NCBI GenBank assembly: GCA_017541995.1
Contig: JAFXYD010000068.1
Coordinates: 1 to 54,822 of the forward strand
Length of the DNA: 54,822 nt
Direction of reading: 5' to 3'
Origin: Oscillospiraceae bacterium
GTDB lineage: Bacteria; Bacillota; Clostridia; Oscillospirales; Oscillospiraceae
This document shows, piece after piece, positions 7,200-15,487 of this stretch (position 1 is the first letter of the stretch; the number at the start of each line of letters is the position of its first letter). A program made the position numbers and the translations under genes. The notes beneath the pieces were generated by a model, which did not search any database, was not told the DNA's origin, and saw nothing but the letters and a program-made list of their open reading frames with translations.

Positions 7200-10100
7200 A
7201 TGAAGCATGACCTGTCTCAGAGCGGAGTAGCCGTCTATACGGCCCGCCGGAGAAACAAGTCAATATGGATGCGAGGCAGCCTGATTGTGGCCCTGGTGGT
7301 GGCTGTTCTGACCAGCTATGCCCTGATCTTCCCCGCCCGTACCGTGGGCCGGGATCTGATCTGCGGTCAGACGGAGCACAGCCACACGGAGGACTGCTGG
7401 CTTGCCGCGCTGACCTGCGGACTGGAGGAGGGCGAGAGCCACACCCATTCCGCGGCCTGCTACACGACGGTGCTGGTCTGCGGCATGGAGGAGCACGTAC
7501 ATTCCGACGGCTGCTACGCGGAGCTGGCCCCGACAACCGAGGCCACAGAGGCCACCGAGGCGGCGACCGAGCCTGCGGCCACCCAGCCGGAGGAGAGTCT
7601 GCCGGTGAGCACCGAGCCGGAGCAGAGCAGCGAGCCCGTTGAAACGCAGCCCGGGGAGATCCCCGTGGTGACGGAGCCCGCGGCCGCCGAGCCGACGGAG
7701 CCCGCTGTGACCGAGCCCGTCGTGACCGAGCCGGAGCCCGAGCCCGTGACGGAGCCCGCCAGGATGGAGGACACCGACTGGTGGCTGGAGTTTGGCGACG
7801 AGGGAATCGACCTGGCCCCCTATCTGGAGAGCGCCGTCTTCCAGCGCCAGCAGGGCAGCGTCCTGGTGGAGGACACCGTGTTTGAGAACGGCGAGATCGT
7901 AAAGGCCGCCATCGTCTACGACATTCCCGAGCAGATTGTCACCCCGGACTGCAAGTACGTGTACTACAAGCTGCCCGAGGGCGTCCGCCCCATCGAGCGC
8001 ACCTCCGGCGACGTAATGGACGAGGGTGTGGCCGTGGGCGTCTACACCATCACCGAGGACGGGGTCATCCACATCCTCTTCAACGACGACTTTGCCAACG
8101 GCAACGCCATCATGGGAACCGTGGAATTCACCAGCCGGCTCTATGCCAACGACGACGGCAGCGACCGGGAGGTGGAGTTCGAGAACGACGCCGGCACCAT
8201 TACCATCATCGTTCCCGACGAGCAGCGCTACGATCTCGCCATGGAAAAGAGCGGCGAGCTCAGCAGCGATTACAACAGCGTGGAATTCGTGCTGAGCGTC
8301 ATCTCCGAAAAGGGGACCGGCGCTCCCATCACCGTCACCGATCAGCTCACCAACCAGACCCCCGCCACCCTCTTCTCCGCCGCCTATGATCCCGGAGCCT
8401 TCCGGGTGGTCCACGTGGACGCCGCGGGAGTCGAGACCGTGATCAGCGACTACCTGCTGGTCTGGGGCGAGGACGAAATGAGCTTCACCATCGACCCGCT
8501 GCCCGCCCTGGAGGCCGGGGAGCGCTACGAGATCTACTACCGGGTGGAGCTGGATCCCGATCTCAGCGGCAGCTTCGAGCTGGATAACGACGCCTCCGCC
8601 ACGGCGGGCTGTCTGCACGCCGAGACCACCTTCTTCATTACCTACGTCTGCGACATCACCAAGACCGGCAGCTTCAACCCGGTCACCGGTCTGATCGACT
8701 GGGTCATCACCGTGAATCCCGAGAGCCGTCCCGTGGCGGGCTGGCGCATCGAGGACGATCTGCCCTACCCCGCGGTGGGCAAGGTGCTGCTGACCAACGC
8801 CAACGGCGTCCGCTACGCGGACATCACCCCGGCGGACGGCCGCACCATCCGCTATACCTTCCCCTCCAACGCGCCGGCCAGACCCTACTTCATCCGCTAC
8901 AGCACCCTGGCGCCCACCACCTCCGAGACCGTTACCAACGCGGTGCGGCTGATCAACGATCGGGATACCACCGTGGTGTCCGAGGTGGAGGTCAGCGAGC
9001 GGGCCGAGGGCGTGGAGAAATCCGTGGACGCCGAGTACCTCCGCTCCAACGGCATGGTTCAGACCTACTGGAGCTTTGTGGTGTCCATGCCCGCCGGTGA
9101 GCTGGAGAGCTACACCTTCCGGGATCTGATTGCCGCCGGCGTGGTGGATATGAACCAGGGCAGCGCCCTGGACTCCGGCCTTCACTTCGGCTGCGCCGCG
9201 GAGCTGGACGCCGCCTTCCGGGGCAACCTGCGCCTGGTCAGCGACGGCAAGAGCTGGTTCTACGGCGACCCCGGGAACGACTACGTGGTCTTTGAGCTGA
9301 GCTACTACGACGCCCAGGGCAATCTCGTGGAGCCCAGCGACGAAAGCACCCCCGTTTCCCACGTCAGCTTCCGGCTGAGCCCCGCCAAGGGCGTCAGCTT
9401 CCACGGCTATGAGATCATTGCCGACCGATATCCCACCTGGCTGGACGTCAGAGGGGCGGAGATCGGGTCTTACTGGTCCTACCAGAACAACGTGATCCTC
9501 CCCGGCGGGGAGATGGACCAGGTCAACGCCTACTTCCGCAAGGGCAAGGCCTTTGAAAAGCAGATCAAGCTGGGCAGCCGCTACGTCGGCGAGGACGCCT
9601 CCGTGAACTACGGCGACTGCGGCGGCCAGCTGGAGTACCGTCTGGTGCTGGATCTTGACGCCCTGGACGGCGAAAGCTTCTCCGTCACCGACCTGCTGCC
9701 CGCCGGCATGGAGCTGGTGGAGGACAGCCCCCGGGCCTATTTCACCGGCGAGAGCTTCCACGGCGAGTATCTCGGGGCCTTTGCCCACCCGGAGAACTTC
9801 AGCTGGCAGCTCCTGCCCGAGGCGGACGGGAGCAGCCGGGTCCAATTCATGGGCAGCGGCGTCACCGAGGCCATGCGGGAGGCCTACGCCTACGCCTGCG
9901 TGGTCTACCGGGTCCGGCTCACCGACCAGGAGCTTTGGAACGACTACACCGAGACCCACCGGAGCTTCGTCAACAACGCCCAGTGGGGCGACTTCACCGA
10001 TTCCCATTCCGTCACGGTCCACAACGAGCCCAAGCGCCTGGAGAAAACCGGCGGTCAGCTCCTGGACCAGGACGGCGGCGGCCTGCCCCGGATCCGCTTC

Positions 10101-11357
10101 AGCCTGCTGATCAACGCCGGCGCGGAGGATCTGGATCCCGAGAGCGACTGGATCACCCTCAGCGACCAGTTCAGCTCCGAGATCGGCGCGGGCCTGGAGC
10201 TGAGCAGCATCCGTCTGTACCACTACGATCCCAGCCGCCCGGACAATCTGGGCAACATGGTTCGCACCAACGAGTACAGCCTCAGCTACAACTCCGCCGA
10301 GCGGCGCATGACCGTCACCCTGCCCGATGAAAACGCCTACGTCATGTGCTACGACTACACCGTGGACTATACGGCGATTCTGGACGGGCAGACCACCGTC
10401 AGCAACAGCGCCACCCTGGCCGGACGCTTCCATTCAAGCACCGAGCTCGCCCTGAAGGGCGTCAGCTCCAGCGCCACCGCCTGGCAGCGGGTCATCACCG
10501 TCACCAAGGTGGACGCAGACAACAACGCCAAGGTTCTGCCCGGCGCGGAGTTCATCCTGGAGTACTGGGACAAGGAACAGCAGCAGTGGCGCTCCGCCGA
10601 CGACAGCGAGGAGCCCAGACGCTACGTCACCGATGAAAACGGGAAGATCGTTCTGAATCTGCTGGGCACCGAGCGGGATCTCGACGCAGCCCTGCTCTAC
10701 CGCTTCACAGAGGTTCAGGCGCCCCTGGGCTATGACGCCGACGGCACGGTCATGTGGTTCATCTGCATGCCCAAGAACAATCAGAGCTACGTCCAGGTCT
10801 TTGAGGAGGCTGCGGAGGGCTCCGGGGTGACGATTGAAGAGGTGAACTTCTTCGCGCCCAACGGCGGCGCCTGCTACATCGCCAACCCCTTCACCGGTCT
10901 GACGGTGGAGAAGCGCTGGTATGAGCAGGACGGCAGAGAGATGGAGAAGCCCATGCGGCAATCCATCGACGTGACCCTCTACGTCTCCACGGATCCCAGC
11001 GGTGAGAGCGGCAAGACCCTGGTTCCTGCCGATGAAAACGTGGCGAATCCTGTGCGAATCACCGCGCAGGACAATTGGAGCTACACCTGGGACGCCCTTC
11101 CCACGAAGAATGAAAACGGCGAGCAGCTGTACTACTTCGCGGTGGAGGCTCCGGTTCCCGGATTCACTACGTCATATATAAACAACGGCATTACAGGCGG
11201 CACAATCGTGATCACGAATGACTGCGAGCCCTACGAACTCCCGGCTACTGGCGGAACTGGGAGTCGGCAGTTCGTATGTCTCGGAGCGCTGATGATGTCC
11301 CTGGCTGCTCTTGTCTATATAAAATTTAAAATGAAAAATATGGAGGAAAAGCAATGA
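7200..11357 (+). CDS. LPXTG-anchored pilus tip/adhesin protein (SpaA/isopeptide type)
   Basis: A 1,385-residue surface protein. An N-terminal membrane/signal segment (~25-45) precedes three Cys/His motifs of the form CGxxE-H-H-C (residues ~55-105; for example CGMEEHVHSDGCY) and a Thr/Glu/Pro-rich stalk (~110-190). At least five repeated beta domains follow, each opening with a K(T/S)-type lysine strand (near 344, 483, 605, 785, 945). Then come two Cna-B/SpaA-like domains (~1099 and ~1234), one with an E-box (FTEVQAPLGY). The end is LPATG (~1346), a membrane helix and a basic tail, which is a sortase signal. ATG 7200 has GAAGGAAAG just upstream. The stop overlaps the next ATG. Size and operon position suggest the pilus tip adhesin; the ligand is unknown. 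Confidence 0.88.
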   Translation: MKHDLSQSGVAVYTARRRNKSIWMRGSLIVALVVAVLTSYALIFPARTVGRDLICGQTEHSHTEDCWLAALTCGLEEGESHTHSAACYTTVLVCGMEEHVHSDGCYAELAPTTEATEATEAATEPAATQPEESLPVSTEPEQSSEPVETQPGEIPVVTEPAAAEPTEPAVTEPVVTEPEPEPVTEPARMEDTDWWLEFGDEGIDLAPYLESAVFQRQQGSVLVEDTVFENGEIVKAAIVYDIPEQIVTPDCKYVYYKLPEGVRPIERTSGDVMDEGVAVGVYTITEDGVIHILFNDDFANGNAIMGTVEFTSRLYANDDGSDREVEFENDAGTITIIVPDEQRYDLAMEKSGELSSDYNSVEFVLSVISEKGTGAPITVTDQLTNQTPATLFSAAYDPGAFRVVHVDAAGVETVISDYLLVWGEDEMSFTIDPLPALEAGERYEIYYRVELDPDLSGSFELDNDASATAGCLHAETTFFITYVCDITKTGSFNPVTGLIDWVITVNPESRPVAGWRIEDDLPYPAVGKVLLTNANGVRYADITPADGRTIRYTFPSNAPARPYFIRYSTLAPTTSETVTNAVRLINDRDTTVVSEVEVSERAEGVEKSVDAEYLRSNGMVQTYWSFVVSMPAGELESYTFRDLIAAGVVDMNQGSALDSGLHFGCAAELDAAFRGNLRLVSDGKSWFYGDPGNDYVVFELSYYDAQGNLVEPSDESTPVSHVSFRLSPAKGVSFHGYEIIADRYPTWLDVRGAEIGSYWSYQNNVILPGGEMDQVNAYFRKGKAFEKQIKLGSRYVGEDASVNYGDCGGQLEYRLVLDLDALDGESFSVTDLLPAGMELVEDSPRAYFTGESFHGEYLGAFAHPENFSWQLLPEADGSSRVQFMGSGVTEAMREAYAYACVVYRVRLTDQELWNDYTETHRSFVNNAQWGDFTDSHSVTVHNEPKRLEKTGGQLLDQDGGGLPRIRFSLLINAGAEDLDPESDWITLSDQFSSEIGAGLELSSIRLYHYDPSRPDNLGNMVRTNEYSLSYNSAERRMTVTLPDENAYVMCYDYTVDYTAILDGQTTVSNSATLAGRFHSSTELALKGVSSSATAWQRVITVTKVDADNNAKVLPGAEFILEYWDKEQQQWRSADDSEEPRRYVTDENGKIVLNLLGTERDLDAALLYRFTEVQAPLGYDADGTVMWFICMPKNNQSYVQVFEEAAEGSGVTIEEVNFFAPNGGACYIANPFTGLTVEKRWYEQDGREMEKPMRQSIDVTLYVSTDPSGESGKTLVPADENVANPVRITAQDNWSYTWDALPTKNENGEQLYYFAVEAPVPGFTTSYINNGITGGTIVITNDCEPYELPATGGTGSRQFVCLGALMMSLAALVYIKFKMKNMEEKQ

Positions 11358-13210
11358 AGACTATGCAAAAGCTTGTCAGCATCCTGGTTGTTTTGGCGTT
11401 GGTTTTCACCCTGAGCCTGGGCGCCTTTGCTGACCCCGATGCGCAGCACACCATCACGATCCCGAATCCCGATGCCGCTGAGACCCACGAGTATACTGCC
11501 TACCAGGTCTTTGCCGGCGACTATGACGCTTCCACCACGGCTCTGTCCAACGTCAGCTGGGGCTCCGGCGTCAACGGCCTGGCTCTGCTCGAGGCTCTGC
11601 GCGCCGAGCTGCCCGACTTTGCCGCCTGCGAGACTGCCGCTCAGGTCGTTCAGGTTCTGACCGGCTACGCTTCCAACAGCGAAGAGCTCCGCGCCTTTGC
11701 CGCTGTTGTGGATCGCTTCACCACCACTCCCGCCGGCGTCGCCAGCGCTGACGCGGAACATCCCGCGGAAATCAATGTGACCGGCGACGGCTACTACTAC
11801 GTGAAGGACACCAGCGCTTCCCTGCAGCAGGACACCTACTCCGACTACATCCTCCTGGTTGAGGGCGACGTGACTGTGGAAGCCAAGGATACCACCGGCG
11901 TCACCTCTCAGAAGAAGGTCAAGGACATCAACGACTCCACCCTGGTGGGCTCCGACTGGCAGGACTCCGCTGACTACGACATCGGCGATCCCGTTCCCTT
12001 CCAGTTCACCGGCACCGTGGCCTCTGACTACGACAAGTACACCACCTACAAGCTGGTGTTCCACGACGTGGAGAGCGAAGGCCTGACCTTCGAGGGCGTC
12101 ACCAAGGTTTGCGTGGACGGCGTTGAGATCGAGAGCGGCTGGACTGTCGTCACCGATCCCGAGGACGGCTGCAGCTTCGAGGTTGTCTTTGAGAACCTGA
12201 AGACCATCGAGGCCGTCCACGGCGGCTCCGTCGTCACCGTGGAGTACATCTCCATCCTGAACGAGAACGCCGTCATCGGCGAGCCCGGCAACCCCAACGA
12301 GATGCGGATGGAATACTCCAACAACCCCACCGACGAGACCTCCACCGGCTTCACCCCCTGGGACAAGGTTGTTGTCTTCACCTACGAGGTCATTGTTGAC
12401 AAGGTTGACGAGAACCGCGAGCCCCTGCCCGGCGCCGAGTTCGAGCTGTGGAAGTGGATTCCCAACGACGGCGAAGCCCCTGTTGAGCCCGATCCCTACC
12501 AGCTGGACGAGGAAGGCAATCTGATTGTCGAGACCCCCAATGGCCACTGGGAGCTGGTTCCCGGCGAGAAGAACGGTGATACCACCACCTCCGGCGACGG
12601 CAAGATCGTCAAGATCAACGGCAAGATTCTCCGCGAGTACACCGACGCCAACGGCGTTCTGTACTATGTGATTCGCGACAAGGCCAACGAGGAGTCCGCT
12701 GAGACCGACATTTACCTGAAGGCTTCCGAGGTCGAGGCTGTTTCCGGCGTCATCGCCAACGGCATGTCCATCGGCGTTCCCTACTACGAGCTGAAGAACG
12801 GCGTTGTTACCCCCGTTGCCGGCAACTTCTCCTACACCATCCGCACCCTGGAGCGCGAGTCCACCGCCGGCACCGAGTTCACCTGGAAGGGCGTTGACGA
12901 CGGCCACTACATCATCATCGAGACCGAGACCCCCGCGGGCTTCAACACCCTGGATCCCATCGAGTTCGACGTTGTTGCCGAGCACGAGGAAGAGTCCGAG
13001 GATCCTGTTCTCATCAGCGTGGACGGCGATCCCTTCCTGCCCACCGAGGAGAATATGGGCATTCTGCAGGCTCAAATCGTGAACCACAGCGGCGGCCAGC
13101 TGCCCTCCACCGGCGGCATCGGCACCACCCTGTTCTATGTCCTGGGCGGCATGCTCGTCCTGGGCGCCGGCATCCTGCTGGTTGTCAAGAAGTTCTCTGA
13201 CGCCAAGTAA
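11354..13210 (+). CDS. Major pilus backbone protein (fimbrial isopeptide D2 type)
   Basis: A 618-residue pilin precursor with a signal peptide ending near AFA-DP (26). Domain 1 is followed by a D2-type domain opening with QKKVKDIND (186-194), where a lysine of this cluster is the likely pilin-linking or isopeptide lysine. A Cna-B-like domain follows (VDKVDENREPLPGAEFEL). The E-box YIIIETETPAGF lies close to the end, and then LPSTG, a membrane helix and a basic tail. It overlaps the tip gene by 4 bp (ATGA), so the two are translationally coupled. The codons include many GCT, GTT and TCT unlike the GCC/GTC-rich neighbours, as in HU, which fits high expression. A stable hairpin follows at 13243-13270. 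Confidence 0.9.
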   Translation: MKTMQKLVSILVVLALVFTLSLGAFADPDAQHTITIPNPDAAETHEYTAYQVFAGDYDASTTALSNVSWGSGVNGLALLEALRAELPDFAACETAAQVVQVLTGYASNSEELRAFAAVVDRFTTTPAGVASADAEHPAEINVTGDGYYYVKDTSASLQQDTYSDYILLVEGDVTVEAKDTTGVTSQKKVKDINDSTLVGSDWQDSADYDIGDPVPFQFTGTVASDYDKYTTYKLVFHDVESEGLTFEGVTKVCVDGVEIESGWTVVTDPEDGCSFEVVFENLKTIEAVHGGSVVTVEYISILNENAVIGEPGNPNEMRMEYSNNPTDETSTGFTPWDKVVVFTYEVIVDKVDENREPLPGAEFELWKWIPNDGEAPVEPDPYQLDEEGNLIVETPNGHWELVPGEKNGDTTTSGDGKIVKINGKILREYTDANGVLYYVIRDKANEESAETDIYLKASEVEAVSGVIANGMSIGVPYYELKNGVVTPVAGNFSYTIRTLERESTAGTEFTWKGVDDGHYIIIETETPAGFNTLDPIEFDVVAEHEEESEDPVLISVDGDPFLPTEENMGILQAQIVNHSGGQLPSTGGIGTTLFYVLGGMLVLGAGILLVVKKFSDAK

Positions 13211-13242
13211 GAGACGGCCTACATAATCGCAAGAATAACAAG

Positions 13243-13270
13243 CCGCGGTGCGGAGCAATCCGCACCGCGG
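13243..13270 (+). promoter_or_regulatory. Intercistronic GCAA-loop hairpin
   Basis: A perfect 12-bp GC-rich stem (13243-13254 with 13259-13270) is capped by a GCAA (GNRA) loop between the backbone pilin and sortase C genes. No T-run follows, so it is not a classical terminator. It may protect the 3' end of the pilin mRNA or partly attenuate the sortase genes (inference). Confidence 0.75.
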
Positions 13271-13288
13271 CAGCAAGGAGAATCCTGC

Positions 13289-14140
13289 ATGAAGAGATGG
13301 CAAACCGCGTTATTGGTTCTGATCTTTTTTGCAGGACTGTCCTTGCTGGTTTATCCCAGCTTCAGCGACTACTGGAACTCCCTGCGGCAGTCCCGCCTGG
13401 TGGCGGAGTACATGGGGAACGTCAGCTCCCTGGCGGAAAAGCAAAAGCAGGCTTTTTTTGAAGACGCCGCCGCCTATAACGAGGAGCTGGCCCAGCTTCC
13501 CATGCATTTTAATCTGACCCCGGAGGAGCAGGTCCGCTACGAGAACACCCTGGACGTCAGCGGAACCGGCGTCATGGGCTATCTGGAGGTTCCCAAGATC
13601 AACGTCTCCCTTCCCATCTACCACAACACCGACAAGGCGATTCTGGAGTTTGCCATCGGCCATCTGGCCGGGACCTCCCTGCCTGTGGGCGGCCCCAGCA
13701 CCCACGCCGTCCTCACGGGGCACACCGGCCTGCCCAGCGCCAGGCTGCTGACGGATCTGGAGGAGCTGGAGCTGGGGGACGTCTTCTACGTCCAGGTCAT
13801 GACGGAAACCCTGACCTATGAGGTGGATCAGATCCGCACGGTGCTTCCCGAGGTCACGAAGGATCTGGCCATCGTCCCGGGAGAGGACTACTGCACCCTG
13901 GTGACCTGTACCCCCTACGGCGTCAACACCCACCGCCTTCTGGTGCGGGGCCACCGCATCGAGACCGCCAAGGAGGCCACCCTGCGCTACGCGGCGGACG
14001 CCATTATGATTGACCCCCTCATCGTGGTCCCCTGCCTGGCAGCCCCGCTGCTGCTGATCATCTTCATCCTGGTGATGATCCAGCCCAACTGGGGCAAAAA
14101 ACGAAAAGAAACCGTCCGGGAGATCCTGTCCCGGCACTGA
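13289..14140 (+). CDS. srtC: Class C sortase (pilin polymerase)
   Basis: Transpeptidase that joins pilin subunits. The 283-residue product has an N-terminal membrane helix and a C-terminal membrane helix (~235-257), the class C topology. Catalytic residues are His145 (LTGHTGL), Cys207 (TLVTCTPYG) and Arg216 (NTHRLLVRG). The stretch GVMGYLEVPKI and LPVGG are typical of the class. The usual DP(W/F) lid motif in the region before the catalytic core was not recognisable, so the lid may differ. It sits directly after the backbone pilin gene. Confidence 0.95.
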   Translation: MKRWQTALLVLIFFAGLSLLVYPSFSDYWNSLRQSRLVAEYMGNVSSLAEKQKQAFFEDAAAYNEELAQLPMHFNLTPEEQVRYENTLDVSGTGVMGYLEVPKINVSLPIYHNTDKAILEFAIGHLAGTSLPVGGPSTHAVLTGHTGLPSARLLTDLEELELGDVFYVQVMTETLTYEVDQIRTVLPEVTKDLAIVPGEDYCTLVTCTPYGVNTHRLLVRGHRIETAKEATLRYAADAIMIDPLIVVPCLAAPLLLIIFILVMIQPNWGKKRKETVREILSRH

Positions 14141-14165
14141 GAGAAAGAAACCGGAGGAAACTGTT

Positions 14166-14861
14166 ATGCTGCGAAAAATGCTGTGCTGCCTTCTGTGCTG
14201 CATTGCCATATTGGGCCTGACAGCGACCTCCGTGTTCGCTTCCGGCGAGTATGGCTATTTTAACGGCTCGCAGGAGCCCGCCTCCATCCGCTTCGATTTC
14301 AGCGGCGGCGAGATCCCCGTCACCGGGGGCAAGCTCCAGCTGCGGCAGGTCGCCCGCTGGGACGACGCGCAGAAGAAGCTGGTCTGGTGCGAGGGCTACG
14401 AGAACGCCGGCCTGCCCATCGAGAAGCCCTTCGGCGGCGACAGCGCGGCCTGGCTCTTCGTCTTCGCGGAGAAGGGAGAGTTCCCCGCCCGGGAGGTGGA
14501 GATCGGCTCCGACGGCAAGGCTCGGGTGGAGGGGCTGGAATACGGCCTCTATCTGGTGAGCCAGCGGGAGCCCTTTGAGGGCTACACCGCCATTCAGCCG
14601 GCGCTGATCTCCGTACCGCTGGAAATCAACAAGACCTGGATCTTTGACGTGGAGGCCAGCCCCAAGCTGGAGCCCCTGATCCCCGAGACCAGCGAGACCA
14701 CGGAGCCCACCCAGACCACGGTGCCCTCCACCACGGAGCCCACCACCGACATTCCCAAAACCGGTCAGGTCAATTGGCCGGTTCCCATCCTGCTGCTGGC
14801 GGGCAGCGTTCTGATCATCCTGGGCCTGTGTCTGCGCAGAGAAAAGCGCCATGAGACGTAA
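14166..14861 (+). CDS. Minor/basal pilin with IPKTG sorting signal
   Basis: A 231-residue exported protein: signal peptide (~1-26, VFAS), one SpaA-like beta domain (~35-165), a short Thr/Glu/Pro linker (TTEPTQTTVPSTTEP), then IPKTG, a membrane helix and a basic tail. Single-domain pilins of this type usually form the base that is anchored to peptidoglycan. ATG 14166 is preceded by GGAGGAAA. It overlaps the next sortase gene by 11 bp. Confidence 0.88.
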   Translation: MLRKMLCCLLCCIAILGLTATSVFASGEYGYFNGSQEPASIRFDFSGGEIPVTGGKLQLRQVARWDDAQKKLVWCEGYENAGLPIEKPFGGDSAAWLFVFAEKGEFPAREVEIGSDGKARVEGLEYGLYLVSQREPFEGYTAIQPALISVPLEINKTWIFDVEASPKLEPLIPETSETTEPTQTTVPSTTEPTTDIPKTGQVNWPVPILLLAGSVLIILGLCLRREKRHET

Positions 14862-15453
14862 GCTCAGCAGCTTCCTCATTGGGCTTGGAGTCCTGATGAT
14901 TTTCGGGGCCGCCGGTCTGCTCCTGCATAACCGGCAGGAGTCGGAACAGGCGGCCTCCATCTCTGCCAGGATCCTGCCGGAGATCTCGGCCTACGTAGAG
15001 GCGGCCCGGGAGACCGCCACCCTGCCCCCTCTCATGACCGATCCCGCAGCCCAGCCCCGGCAGATGACCGTCGCCAGCATCGACGGCCACGACTATATCG
15101 GCGTGCTCAGCATCCCCGCCATCGGCTATGAGAGCCAGGTCCTGGCGGAGTGGAGCTACCCCCTGCTGGAGCTGGGGGCCTGCCGCTTCCACGGCTCGGT
15201 CTACAGCGACGATCTGGTGCTCTGCGCCCACAATTATCAGCAGCTCTTTCGCCGCGTCACCCAGCTGCAGCCCGGGGACGAGGTCCTCTTCACGGATATG
15301 GACGGCCTCACCTGGACCTACGAGGTGGCGGATCTGGAAACCCTGCAGCCCGATATGGTGGAGGAAATGAACGACTCCGGCTACGACTTCACCTTTTTTA
15401 CCTGTACCTACGGCGGCCAGTCCCGCCTCACCCTCCGCTGCGTCCGTAACTGA
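14851..15453 (+). CDS. Second sortase of the pilus operon
   Basis: A 200-residue sortase with one N-terminal membrane helix (~8-27). His127 (LCAHNY), Cys185 (FFTCTYGG) and Arg192 (QSRLTLRC) are the expected catalytic triad. It lacks the C-terminal membrane helix of class C enzymes and the C-terminal motif is TCTYGG rather than TCTPYG. It may therefore be the anchoring enzyme that transfers the finished pilus to the wall, close to class B/D (class not resolved by eye). Its start overlaps the minor pilin gene. Confidence 0.88.
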   Translation: MRRKLSSFLIGLGVLMIFGAAGLLLHNRQESEQAASISARILPEISAYVEAARETATLPPLMTDPAAQPRQMTVASIDGHDYIGVLSIPAIGYESQVLAEWSYPLLELGACRFHGSVYSDDLVLCAHNYQQLFRRVTQLQPGDEVLFTDMDGLTWTYEVADLETLQPDMVEEMNDSGYDFTFFTCTYGGQSRLTLRCVRN

Positions 15454-15470
15454 CACAGCGGAGCTTTTTT
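15433..15470 (+). terminator. Terminator of the pilus operon
   Basis: An 8-bp stem (CTCCGCTG at 15433-15440, CAGCGGAG at 15456-15463) with a 15-nt loop is followed by T6 (15465-15470). The left arm and the stop codon lie within the sortase gene end. Confidence 0.65.
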
Positions 15471-15487
15471 CAGAAAGGACCCTGTTT

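Noticed and set aside
13243-13270. Transcription terminator between pilin and sortase
   Set aside because: Strong stem but followed by CAGCAAGG instead of a T-run, and the downstream sortase and pilin genes have no promoter of their own.
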